NCBI RefSeq assembly: GCF_900176505.1
Contig: NZ_FWYB01000007.1
Location: forward strand, 1-64,000
Direction of reading: 5' to 3'
Source: Pedobacter nyackensis
GTDB taxonomy: Bacteria; Bacteroidota; Bacteroidia; Sphingobacteriales; Sphingobacteriaceae
Length of the DNA stretch: 64,000 nucleotides
Shown: positions 1 through 7,510 of the stretch, one piece after another
Layout: every line of letters begins with the position of its first letter
Numbering within the stretch: the stretch's first letter is position 1
Made by a program: the position numbers and the translations under genes
Notes under the pieces: generated by a model
What the model was told of the DNA's origin: nothing
The model's database searches: none
Seen by the model: only the letters and a program-made list of their open reading frames with translations

Positions 1-1209
1 AAAAAAGGTACTGTTTTAAAATCCAAATATTTAGACAAAAAAGTATTTTTGTAATCTAAAGAAGTTCAACTACTGAACTATCTTGTGTAGTCTCGATTAT
101 CGGATCGGGACTACTTCCTTTATAATTTTCCATAAACTCAGTATCATTTTTCCAAAGGGTATAGATTAGAATTAGTAATTTCCTCTGTATAGCAACTTGG
201 CCTACCATTTTAGAGCTTTTTTTCTGGTTTATTCTCATGTAGATTTCCTTTAATGACTCATTGTATCTGCATGCTACCATTGCAGGAAAATAGAGTGCAT
301 TCCTGATATACCTATTTCCTTTCTTAGATATTCTTGTCTTTCCCTTTATTGATGTTCCAGATTCCCTTTGCACAACATCATAGCCTGAATAGCTCACAAG
401 TTGCTTAACGCTACCAAACTGCTTAAAACCCATAGTTTCAGCAAGAATTGTAGCAAGAGTAATAAGGCCGACGCCTCTTATTGTCAACAACTTTCTTACT
501 TTTTCCTTCAGAACCCTGTCGGCTTCTAGAAGTTTCTTGATTTCAATTAGACATTTTGCAATTTCTTTATCTATCTCGACAATCAATTTCTTGTTGCTTT
601 TGATGATGAAATTTTGAATGTCATGTGAGCAATCCTTACTATGCTTAATGTTCCCAAGAGCAGTTTTCTGCTCCTGCAGTTGAACATAATACCGGGTTAG
701 ATTCCTAAGCTGCAACAATGCTGCAGGAGGTGGAGCCCATGACTTATGGATTCGCTCTATCCCAAACTGGCTGAGTATTCTCGCATCAACTGCATCTGTC
801 TTTGTCTTGATGTTTAGGCTGGAAAAATAGTGCTTTGAGGTATTGGGTAGCACAACGTGAACCGTTTTCTTGATCTTGTAAAGGTGGTGCGCCAAATGTT
901 CATAGTAAACACCTGTAGCTTCCATCAGGAATACAAGCTCTGTTCCAGCAACAATAATGCTTTTCGCCCACCGTAGCAATTGATTAAAACCCTTGGTGTC
1001 GTTACTAAAATCTAAAGACTTTGAGAACGTTAATTTACCGTCCTCTAAACGCTGACATAGACATGCAGTAAATTTAGTTTTTGAGATATCTATCCCAATT
1101 GATTGTTTTGTAATAGCCATAATCAAGAATTTAAATCGTATCGACTTAATCCTCCTTCGTCTATCCTTTTGTTTTATTCAGGCTCGTTATAGCGGCCTTA
1201 AGTACTGTT
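1..1209 (-). mobile_element. IS110-family insertion sequence, copy 1 (ends tentative)
   Basis: The core is the transposase gene at 56-1126. The 8-mer GTACTGTT occurs just outside both ends of the gene, at 8-15 and 1202-1209. IS110 elements carry the same short core at both junctions and make no classical target duplication, so this pair could mark the ends. If so the element is about 1.2 kb and has under 90 bp of non-coding sequence before the transposase, short for a bridge RNA. The true left end could lie outside the window. Confidence 0.4.
56..1126 (-). CDS. IS110-family transposase (copy 1)
   Basis: This 356-aa protein is a full-length IS110-family recombinase. The N-terminal RuvC-like DEDD domain shows its first aspartate in GIDISK, the glutamate in the MEATGVYYEH motif and the late aspartates in KTKTDAVDAR. 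A coiled linker follows, then the Transposase_20 region (RGVGLITLATILAETMG) and the serine-containing SGTSIKGKTRISKKGN block that supplies the catalytic serine in this family. The usual length is 320-400 aa, so it looks intact. It diverges from a second, clearly different IS110 transposase at 1710, so the two are independent insertions rather than one duplicated element. IS110 enzymes are directed by a bridge RNA from the element's non-coding end; such an RNA would lie upstream, above 1126, but its structure could not be confirmed by eye. Confidence 0.95.
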   Translation of the reverse strand: MIMAITKQSIGIDISKTKFTACLCQRLEDGKLTFSKSLDFSNDTKGFNQLLRWAKSIIVAGTELVFLMEATGVYYEHLAHHLYKIKKTVHVVLPNTSKHYFSSLNIKTKTDAVDARILSQFGIERIHKSWAPPPAALLQLRNLTRYYVQLQEQKTALGNIKHSKDCSHDIQNFIIKSNKKLIVEIDKEIAKCLIEIKKLLEADRVLKEKVRKLLTIRGVGLITLATILAETMGFKQFGSVKQLVSYSGYDVVQRESGTSIKGKTRISKKGNRYIRNALYFPAMVACRYNESLKEIYMRINQKKSSKMVGQVAIQRKLLILIYTLWKNDTEFMENYKGSSPDPIIETTQDSSVVELL

Positions 1210-1709
1210 CAGACTCCTGAGAATGAAATCGTGTGGATCATCCCTTTTTTACGGTATAGCTGGAAGCTTACCAAGACCGAATTGATCTCACACGAACAGT
1301 CAATACATTTTGCATAACAACAATATAATGACCTTTTTAAAATTCTCAGTAAATATAAAAGACCGAATTCCGTTGTCATTCGCACCCCTTTTCTTACTAA
1401 ATCCCAATCCCTGCTAATGATATCTCCACTGCTTTTATCGGTCCAGCATCTTGAATTCCGCTCATATCTTTGAATACCAGTAACTTTAAAGAAGACAACA
1501 GAGCTAAAGCAGTAACCTGAAATTCCGCTGTGCACGTTAATTTTAACGATGCTGTGATCAAGGAAAGTCTGCTTTAGTTTCTTCTGATGAGCCGGAATAG
1601 TACTTAGGGATATTTGCATGAGTCAGGTAATCCTGTATAAAACAATGAGACATGGCGTTGCAGAAGAAGCTGTTTTTTCGAATAGGATTAACAACAAAAT
1701 GAAATTGAC
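1127..1709. other. 583-bp gap between two divergent IS110 transposases
   Basis: No recognisable gene is seen. A minus-strand open frame (1209-1619, 136 codons) exists, but its translation resembles no family I know and is rich in Cys, Ser and aromatics like a chance reading. The 12-mer at 1199-1210 recurs inverted with one mismatch at 1595-1606, bracketing about 400 bp. An 11-mer, AAGACCGAATT, occurs at 1273-1283 and 1359-1369. The stretch must contain the upstream ends of both IS110 elements and is where bridge RNAs would be sought. Confidence 0.5.
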
Positions 1710-2850
1710 ATGATGAAGTATTCGTTAGGTTTGGATGTGTCGAACAAAGACATCCATTGTTGCATTTCGGCGATAGATATCTACCAGAATGTTACCGTTA
1801 AAGCAAGCCGTAAAATTTTGAACACACAGAAGGGGTTCAGAGATTTGGATGATTGGATTAAGCGGAACCATAAACAAACAACTATTCCATTTGTCATCTG
1901 CATGGAAGCTACCGGTGTTTATTACGAAAACTGTGCTATGTATTTGCATAAGGCTGGATACAATGTGTCTGTGATCCTGCCTAATAAGGCAAAAAAGTAT
2001 CTCCAGGCATCTGGACAGAAGTCGAAAAATGATAAAATTGATGCAAAAGGTCTTGCGCAAATGGGAGCTGAGAAATCATTAAGACTGTGGGAACCGATGG
2101 GTGAATACTTCTACCAGCTGAGAGAACTTACCAGGCATGACCAAAGCTTGCAGGAGATGAAGACAGTAATCTCCAATCGCCTTCATGCAACCGAAAGGGG
2201 TATGTACGTTAACCAGGATGTGGTAAAACAACTAAGGAGCCAACTAAGATTATTGGAAAAGCAACTAGAGGCTTCCGGAAAACTGATAGATATGCATATT
2301 ACAGCCAATGATGAAGTCTGCGTAAAAGTTACAAAAATTTGTACAATAAAAGGACTCGGAATCAAGACCGTAGCTACTCTAACCGCAGAAACTAATGGAT
2401 TTCTGTTATTTGATAATGCTAGGCAATTGGCTAGTTTCGCTGGCTATGATACAGTAGAAAACCAGTCTGGGAGACAGATAGGCAAGACACGTATTTCCAA
2501 GAAAGGGAATAGTCATATCCGTAGGATATTGCATATGCCAGCTCTCAGTGTGGTCAGGCACAATGTTCAGCCTTTCATGGGGCTATACGACCGAACGTTA
2601 GCCAAGCATGGCATTAAAATGAAAAGTTATGTGGCTGTGCAGAAAAAACTGCTGACAATCGTCTTCGCGCTTTGGAAAAGGAATGAAGCTTTTGACGAAA
2701 CATACATAAAGAAATATACAGAAGAAAAGGAGTCGGCCCTGCAGCTTGGCTAAACGACCTTCGCCATTAGTGATAATAAAATAGTGCCAACCTATTGTCG
2801 GCACTACACAAGGTAGGCATACCGAATGAAGGATCATCGTATGCCTCCTC
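1620..2850 (+). mobile_element. IS110-family insertion sequence, copy 2 (ends tentative)
   Basis: The element surrounds the transposase gene 1710-2753. Downstream are two inverted repeats: a stem of 10 bp with one mismatch at 2782-2806 (TAGTGCCAAC against GTCGGCACTA, 5-nt loop) and an 8-bp repeat AGGCATAC/GTATGCCT at 2815-2822 and 2839-2846. Such structures are usual at IS110/IS1111 right ends and may also stop transcription. The left boundary is a guess; no core repeat was found for this copy. Confidence 0.35.
1710..2753 (+). CDS. IS110-family transposase (copy 2)
   Basis: This 347-aa protein has the full IS110 architecture. The DEDD N-domain shows GLDVSNKDI, CMEATGVYYEN and KSKNDKIDAKGLAQMG, followed by a coiled-coil linker and the C-terminal Transposase_20 part (IKGLGIKTVATLTAETNG, SGRQIGKTRISKKGNSHIRR) with the catalytic serine region. 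Only the conserved motifs match copy 1 well, so it is a distinct IS. The ATG at 1710 gives the normal N-terminus, MMKYSLGLDVS. It points away from copy 1 and towards the hexosaminidase gene, which starts about 340 bp downstream and appears undamaged. Confidence 0.95.
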   Translation: MMKYSLGLDVSNKDIHCCISAIDIYQNVTVKASRKILNTQKGFRDLDDWIKRNHKQTTIPFVICMEATGVYYENCAMYLHKAGYNVSVILPNKAKKYLQASGQKSKNDKIDAKGLAQMGAEKSLRLWEPMGEYFYQLRELTRHDQSLQEMKTVISNRLHATERGMYVNQDVVKQLRSQLRLLEKQLEASGKLIDMHITANDEVCVKVTKICTIKGLGIKTVATLTAETNGFLLFDNARQLASFAGYDTVENQSGRQIGKTRISKKGNSHIRRILHMPALSVVRHNVQPFMGLYDRTLAKHGIKMKSYVAVQKKLLTIVFALWKRNEAFDETYIKKYTEEKESALQLG

Positions 2851-3095
2851 TCAAGTAGAACAAAATTAAAAAAAATATCAAAAATTACTTGTATTTATAC
2901 ATAGTACCTTGATCCCACGATTATAGATTAGGAAAACAAAGAAAGAAGTAAGAATAAAACAATTAGAAGCGAAATAAAACTGAGCCTCCGGATTAAAGAT
3001 AAAGCGCAAACGTTTGTGCCTTATTTTAATATAAAGGTGGGCGAGATAATAAGTAAATTGCTTTCTAACCACAACCTAAACCAAATTAGTTTCTT
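2754..3095. other. Intergenic region between IS110 copy 2 and the hexosaminidase gene
   Basis: No gene is apparent in these 342 bp. The left third holds the hairpins of the IS right end (2782-2806 and 2815-2846). The remainder is AT-rich and contains the LacI-type palindrome at 3004-3019. No clear TAnnTTTG box was found for the downstream gene. Confidence 0.6.
3004..3019. promoter_or_regulatory. LacI-type operator palindrome upstream of the hexosaminidase gene
   Basis: The sequence GCGCAAACGTTTGTGC is a near-perfect 16-bp palindrome (one mismatched pair) centred on the CG of AAACGTTT, the signature of LacI/GalR-family operators. It lies about 80 bp before the GH20 start, a sensible place for control of glycan-use genes. 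No LacI-type regulator is encoded in the window. Confidence 0.45.
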
Positions 3096-5300
3096 ATGAA
3101 GAGAATTTCATTGGCTATTCTTCTAATATGCCTTTCTAAACTATCAATCGCTCAAAATAATATCATTCCACTCCCTGAAAACTACCAATCAAACGGTCAG
3201 TTATTCAAAATAAACAAAGAAACCAAAATTTATTACCAAAATGGATTAAAAGAGCAGGCAATACTTTTAGCATCTGCGTTAAGTCCGGCAACCGGCTTCG
3301 ACTTTGAATTGAAGGAAGTTAAAACCTTACCATCAAATGGGATAGTTTTAATGATCTCAAAAAAAGAAAACAACAGCAAGGAAGCCTATAAATTATCAGT
3401 TAATAACCAGCAGGTTAAAATTGCCGGAAACAGTAGTGCAGGTACATTCTATGGCATTCAAACTTTATTGCAAATGTTGCCTGCCGAAATTTATAATAAA
3501 GAACGCCAAAAGAACAAAGCTTGGGTAATCAATGGTGCAGTAATTAATGATGCACCATCATACCCATGGCGTGGTATGATGCTTGATGTTTCACGCTATT
3601 TTTTTAGTAAAGAATATGTGTTAAAGTTTATCGACTTAATGGCCATGTATAAGATGAATGTCTTGCATTTCCATTTGATTGATGATGCGGGTTGGCGATT
3701 GGAAATTATCAAATACCCCAAATTAACTGCTATAGGCGGATGGCGTGGACTTGGTTCGGAAAAAACAGGTGGTTACTACACTCAAAAAGACATTAAAGAG
3801 ATTATAACTTATGCGGCTAAACGAAATGTAGAAGTGGTACCCGAAATTGAGCTACCCGCCCATACTCTGGCCGCAATTGTAGCCTATCCATACTTGGGCT
3901 GTACAAACCAACAGTTCGTTATGCCAACACAACATTCTATTAGCAAAGAAATTTATTGCGTAGGTAAAGAGCGTACATTTGATTTTCTTGAAGACGTATT
4001 TAAGGAAACTACTGCACTTTTCCCTTCAAAATACATTCATATAGGGGGTGATGAGGCCAATTACAGCAGATGGAAAGAATGTGCTGATTGCCAAAAGAAA
4101 AAAGCGGAATTGGGATTAAAAAATGAATCAGAATTGCAAATATATTTCAATAACAGAGTACAATCTATTCTTAAAAAATATGGAAAAACTTTAGTGGGCT
4201 GGGATGAGGCGATTGAAGATGGCTTAAAAGAAAAAATGGTTGGCATGATCTGGAATAACAAGAAGAAAATTTCCAAAGCTGTTGAGCAAGGCCATAGCAT
4301 TGTACAATCGTTAACCGCTTATTGTTATTTTGATATGTTTGAAAAAAATATCCCTGGAGAGGTACAAACAGCTACATGGGTGGGCCCAGTTTCTTTAGAG
4401 CGGGTGTATTCCTTCAACCCGATGTTAAGTGATTTAGATGAAAAGTACAGAAGCCAAATATTGGGCGCTTCAGGCACCTTGTGGGCCGACCAGTTTATAC
4501 ATGGCAACAAACTTGCAGAAATGACTCCATTGAATGAAAACCGCTCCGAACAATATTTTGATTATTTGGCCTTACCACGCCTAAGTGCATTAGCAGAAGT
4601 TTGTTGGACACCTGTAAAATTGAAAGACTGGACAGCATTTGAAAATAGAATGAGCACACATTACCAACGCTATCAAAACGCAGGCTATGGTTTTAGGCTG
4701 CCACAGCCAAAGTTGGTAAGCAACACCAATGTTGATAGCACCAATACCATCACTTTACAAAATGTAGTAAAGGGTGCTGAGATCCGATATACTACCGACG
4801 GATCATTTCCAACACCTTACTCAGCACTATATACGCAACCTATCAAAGTTACAAACCCTAGCAATTTCTGGGCGATAACAGTATTAAACAGGCAGCAATA
4901 TTCGCTACCTTTCTATTTTCCAAACAAATATGATCGTTTCAAAAAACTTGGCGTGTTAGCTACAGAATGGAGTCCATCTAACATTAAGGGAAAGGATTTT
5001 ACAATTTTAGAGATTAATGCAACTGGCATAGTAAATGCCAACGGCAATTTTATTCTGACGTTTCAGTATACTGGTGGCGAAAGCAGATTGGATATAAACA
5101 CTATTGCCATATACAAAAACGGCAATAAATTGGCAGAAGAAACGCTTGACGGTTATGCAGGAACCAGCACGAAAAATAATAGCTATACTTTTAATATTAA
5201 TAATTATGAAACTGGTGCAGCATTTACCATTAAAGCCAATGTAAGCGGACAGGTGAACAATGACTCTAAGGGGGCTATTTTCATAAGAAAGGCAGATTAA
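3096..5300 (+). CDS. Secreted beta-N-acetylhexosaminidase, GH20
   Basis: The 734-aa enzyme releases terminal N-acetylglucosamine or N-acetylgalactosamine from glycans such as chitin fragments or host-type glycoconjugates. Residues 1-19 are a signal peptide ending at a Ser-Ile-Ala-Gln site, so it acts in the periplasm or outside. A GH20b domain spans roughly 22-150 and the catalytic TIM barrel roughly 155-500, with SYPWRGMMLDVSRYF, HLIDDAGWR, EIELPAH and the catalytic Asp319-Glu320 pair in IGGDEANYSRW. Residues about 540-605 form the beta-hexosaminidase C-terminal domain (AEIRYTTDGSFPTPYS), followed by a further beta-rich tail. It stands alone, with a hairpin terminator 24 bp after its stop and a LacI-type palindrome upstream. 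The substrate cannot be told from sequence. Confidence 0.93.
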   Translation: MKRISLAILLICLSKLSIAQNNIIPLPENYQSNGQLFKINKETKIYYQNGLKEQAILLASALSPATGFDFELKEVKTLPSNGIVLMISKKENNSKEAYKLSVNNQQVKIAGNSSAGTFYGIQTLLQMLPAEIYNKERQKNKAWVINGAVINDAPSYPWRGMMLDVSRYFFSKEYVLKFIDLMAMYKMNVLHFHLIDDAGWRLEIIKYPKLTAIGGWRGLGSEKTGGYYTQKDIKEIITYAAKRNVEVVPEIELPAHTLAAIVAYPYLGCTNQQFVMPTQHSISKEIYCVGKERTFDFLEDVFKETTALFPSKYIHIGGDEANYSRWKECADCQKKKAELGLKNESELQIYFNNRVQSILKKYGKTLVGWDEAIEDGLKEKMVGMIWNNKKKISKAVEQGHSIVQSLTAYCYFDMFEKNIPGEVQTATWVGPVSLERVYSFNPMLSDLDEKYRSQILGASGTLWADQFIHGNKLAEMTPLNENRSEQYFDYLALPRLSALAEVCWTPVKLKDWTAFENRMSTHYQRYQNAGYGFRLPQPKLVSNTNVDSTNTITLQNVVKGAEIRYTTDGSFPTPYSALYTQPIKVTNPSNFWAITVLNRQQYSLPFYFPNKYDRFKKLGVLATEWSPSNIKGKDFTILEINATGIVNANGNFILTFQYTGGESRLDINTIAIYKNGNKLAEETLDGYAGTSTKNNSYTFNINNYETGAAFTIKANVSGQVNNDSKGAIFIRKAD

Positions 5301-5383
5301 ACAAAAGAGACGGTCTATAATATATGCCCCAAAAAGTTAGACACTATTTGGGGCATTTTTGAATACTTGAGACAGCCTCTTTG
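5301..5383. repeat. Nested palindromic element (MITE-like)
   Basis: An outer inverted repeat (AAAGAGACGGTCT at 5304-5316 against AGACAGCCTCTTT at 5370-5382, 11 of 13 matching) encloses a perfect inner stem at 5324-5333/5347-5356. The outer arm resembles the GAGGCTGTCTC ends of several transposase families. The inner GCCCCAAAAAGTTAGACA resembles IS3-group termini. It may be the remnant of a small non-autonomous element that now serves as a terminator. Confidence 0.4.
5324..5360 (+). terminator. Hairpin terminator after the hexosaminidase gene
   Basis: A perfect 10-bp stem, ATGCCCCAAA/TTTGGGGCAT, with a 13-nt loop runs into a five-T stretch beginning at 5356. It starts 24 bp after the GH20 stop codon. 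Confidence 0.7.
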
Positions 5384-5615
5384 TTTACAAATTCATCGAG
5401 CATAAATGGCAGGATGATTTTTTTCATCCAATAAAGATCTTACAAATGAGCATTCACTTTGAGCGAAGATCTTGCTTTTATTTGATGAATATCTTGTTTT
5501 TTTAGCCCGAAGTACTTACTATTATTACATCAAGCGAAGTAAAATTAAATTTGGTGATCGATTGAAAGTGTAACCCTTCCTATAAATCGAACTATATAAA
5601 AACGAAAATTCGACG
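5384..5615. other. AT-rich gap with no visible gene
   Basis: Together with the palindromic element this makes a 315-bp gene-free stretch between the convergent hexosaminidase and Fic genes. No convincing coding frame, tRNA or regulatory signal was seen. Confidence 0.5.
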
Positions 5616-6395
5616 TTAATCCAAAACTTTTGGTAGCATCAACAAAAATGGTAATGCCTGATTATAATCCAATTCGATATATTCCAATCCAAGTCTACGG
5701 ATATTGGTATAATATAAATTATGCTGGTTATAGTAATATTTCTCACTAGGCAAGTACCAAGCCTTTTCTCCCAGTTTCTCCGCTATAAACCATTTTTCGA
5801 TAAGCCTTGCACTTCGACCATTACCGTCATTCCAGGGATGGATTTTCACAAAGACCAAATGAATCATTGCAGCATAATAAAATACTTCCTCAATGGACAA
5901 TGGGGTATTCACCAATTGATCAAGGTCATTATAAAACTTCGTCATTTCTTCCTTTACTTGCCCAGGTAAAGCGGCTACATATTCGATTCTTCCATCCGGT
6001 GTAGAAACATACATATTATGTTTACGAAAATTCCCCTGAGATTGTTTATCCAGAATATGTTTACTTAGAAGCATGTGTGCTCCTGCTATATTTGATTCAT
6101 TTAAGCTATTCTCCTGAGCAAAAATATAGGCATCATATAAATCATCAATCTTACGGGTATAATCAATCTGGAAAGGGATACCATCTCTTTTATGTTTAAT
6201 GAAAGAGTCCAGTTCTATCATTTCTCCCTCAATCTTACTTGAAAACACAGAGGATACGGAAGTATAAAAGCTAAAGCTACTTGTAGATAATTCTGCGTCA
6301 TGCAAATCATCAAATGCCTGCTGCAGGCCAGAAGGTATTTGTTCAAGATAACTTTTCAACAAATCATTCTGAATAATAACCAAATCTTCCAACAT
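5616..6395 (-). CDS. Fic family protein with N-terminal inhibitory motif
   Basis: The 259-aa protein carries a complete Fic motif, HPWNDGNGRSAR, at residues 186-197. Its histidine and acidic residues support transfer of AMP, or another phosphate-containing group, to a protein hydroxyl. At residues 52-57, SSKIEG fits the (S/T)xxxE(G/N) inhibitory helix that blocks the ATP site, here N-terminal, which makes it a class II Fic protein that is self-restrained. It lacks the C-terminal winged-helix domain of many longer Bacteroidota Fic proteins. It is a single gene downstream of tRNA-Leu, with no antitoxin-like partner. The target is unknown. Confidence 0.9.
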   Translation of the reverse strand: MLEDLVIIQNDLLKSYLEQIPSGLQQAFDDLHDAELSTSSFSFYTSVSSVFSSKIEGEMIELDSFIKHKRDGIPFQIDYTRKIDDLYDAYIFAQENSLNESNIAGAHMLLSKHILDKQSQGNFRKHNMYVSTPDGRIEYVAALPGQVKEEMTKFYNDLDQLVNTPLSIEEVFYYAAMIHLVFVKIHPWNDGNGRSARLIEKWFIAEKLGEKAWYLPSEKYYYNQHNLYYTNIRRLGLEYIELDYNQALPFLLMLPKVLD

Positions 6396-6431
6396 AATCT
6401 ACATTAGTTAACAGACATAAAAATATAAAAA

Positions 6432-6457
6432 AAAGCCTTAGATTTCTCTAAGGCTTT
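6432..6457 (-). terminator. Terminator of the tRNA-Leu gene
   Basis: On the minus strand an 11-bp stem (AAAGCCTTAGA/TCTAAGGCTTT, 4-nt loop) runs into a long T tract directly after the tRNA. It isolates the tRNA transcript from the Fic gene. Confidence 0.8.
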
Positions 6458-6463
6458 CCAATG

Positions 6464-6543
6464 TACCCAGCGCCGGAGTCGAACCGGCACGGTTTCCCAC
6501 AGGTGTTTGAGACCAGCGCGTCTACCAATTCCGCCAGCTGGGC
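6464..6543 (-). tRNA. tRNA-Leu (anticodon CAA)
   Basis: Read on the minus strand, the gene begins GCCCAGC, which pairs with GCTGGGT at the 3' end plus discriminator A. It has the leucine-type D arm GGCGGAATTGGTAGAC, an anticodon loop CTCAAAC giving anticodon CAA (codon UUG), a long class II variable arm and a T arm GCCGGTTCGACTCCGGC. The anticodon stem has one T-T mismatch. CCA is not encoded. Confidence 0.93.
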
Positions 6544-6602
6544 ATTTGCTTCTTCAGCGGGTTGCAAATGTATAAATAGATTTAACATTTGCCAAATTTA
6601 TT

Positions 6603-6887
6603 TTAATTTTCTTCTTTTAGTCTTTTATCAACGTAAAAAGGGGCAAAAGGAAGCAATGAAGCCACTCCGATCAAAGCAGATTTTTTAAAACTCCACTTGT
6701 ATTCTACCCATGCCATAATCAAAAGCACAAGATAAAGCATAAACAACAAACCATGCGCCCATCCTGTATACTTAACAGCCAAAGGCATCTCAGCCCAATA
6801 CTTTAATGGCATAGCAATAAATATGAGCAAAACGTAAGAAATTCCTTCAGCTACGGCTACTTTTCTAAAAATTGATAATGTATTCAT
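6603..6887 (-). CDS. DUF3817 family small membrane protein
   Basis: The 94-aa protein fits DUF3817 (about 90 aa, three membrane segments). It has an early FRKVAVAEGISYVLL helix, a second helix at about 40-60 containing the GWAHGLLFMLYL core typical of the family, and a third at about 68-85. The function of the family is unknown. It is the last gene of the minus-strand run, separated from hscB by a strong hairpin, so it is probably transcribed by itself. An 8-bp inverted repeat lies between its start and the likely promoter. Confidence 0.8.
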   Translation of the reverse strand: MNTLSIFRKVAVAEGISYVLLIFIAMPLKYWAEMPLAVKYTGWAHGLLFMLYLVLLIMAWVEYKWSFKKSALIGVASLLPFAPFYVDKRLKEEN

Positions 6888-6894
6888 ACAATTG

Positions 6895-6919
6895 ATTTGA
6901 GGCCGAAATTACCTCAAAT
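6895..6919. promoter_or_regulatory. Inverted repeat upstream of the DUF3817 gene
   Basis: ATTTGAGG and CCTCAAAT form an 8-bp inverted repeat with a 9-nt spacer, 8-32 bp before the start codon. On the minus strand its outer arm overlaps a TTATTTG sequence that could serve as the -7 box, so a bound protein could block the promoter. No regulator is identified. Confidence 0.3.
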
Positions 6920-6921
6920 AA

Positions 6922-6959
6922 ACAGTGTAAAAAAGCTTGTAAATGCTTTTTTACACTGT
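6922..6959 (-). terminator. Hairpin terminator after hscB
   Basis: A perfect 15-bp stem (6922-6936 with 6945-6959, 8-nt loop) with internal A/T runs lies 11 bp after the hscB stop. It ends the dxr-rseP-hscB transcription unit. Confidence 0.7.
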
Positions 6960-6969
6960 CGTAACAACG

Positions 6970-7506
6970 CTAACGACCAGCAGTTGCTTTATTTATACTT
7001 TCACGGATGCGTAATAAGTACTTATTACGGTAATATAAATCTTTTATGGCTACTAATGATTGCGATTGAGTGGCCTCATCCTGTTCATCAAAAGCAGTAG
7101 TTAATTTTAAAATATCATCGGCTATCCCCTGCTCAATCACATCAACCTCAGCCTTAAGCGAAGCTAAGCGCACCGGATCAGGATCAAACTGTAAATCCAT
7201 CAAAGCTTCGTTCACATCCATCATATCCATTAAGAAGCTTTGTGGGAGCATATAATTCTCTCCTTCGGTAAGCTGTCCCTTTAGTTCTAAAATGTAATGT
7301 AAGCGCTTCTGAGGATCACTCAACACCTGATAAGCCTTATTGTTAATGGTACTCAGTTCAAGCACCTCAGCCTGCTTCTCTTCACTTTCGTTGATATAGA
7401 AATCAGGATGATACTGCTTACTAAGTGCATAAAACTGTTGTTTTATAGCTGCCTTATCCGGGTTAAAACTCACCGGCAGACTATAAAAGCTAAAATAATC
7501 CGTCAT
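6970..7506 (-). CDS. hscB: Fe-S cluster co-chaperone HscB (Hsc20)
   Basis: The 178-aa J-protein has an N-terminal J domain with HPD at residues 33-35 and a C-terminal three-helix HSCB domain (from about residue 90) that binds the scaffold IscU. It stimulates HscA, encoded at 62081, during transfer of iron-sulfur clusters. I chose the ATG at 7506 because MTDYFSFYSLP matches the usual N-terminus; a longer frame would run into rseP. It lies 4 bp after rseP, so the two are probably cotranscribed, an unusual partnership since hscB normally sits in an isc operon. Confidence 0.9.
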   Translation of the reverse strand: MTDYFSFYSLPVSFNPDKAAIKQQFYALSKQYHPDFYINESEEKQAEVLELSTINNKAYQVLSDPQKRLHYILELKGQLTEGENYMLPQSFLMDMMDVNEALMDLQFDPDPVRLASLKAEVDVIEQGIADDILKLTTAFDEQDEATQSQSLVAIKDLYYRNKYLLRIRESINKATAGR

Positions 7507-7510
7507 CGCT

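Noticed and set aside
1209..1619. 136-codon minus-strand open frame between the IS110 transposases
   Set aside because: Its translation has no recognisable motif and reads like chance sequence; kept only as part of the non-coding interval.
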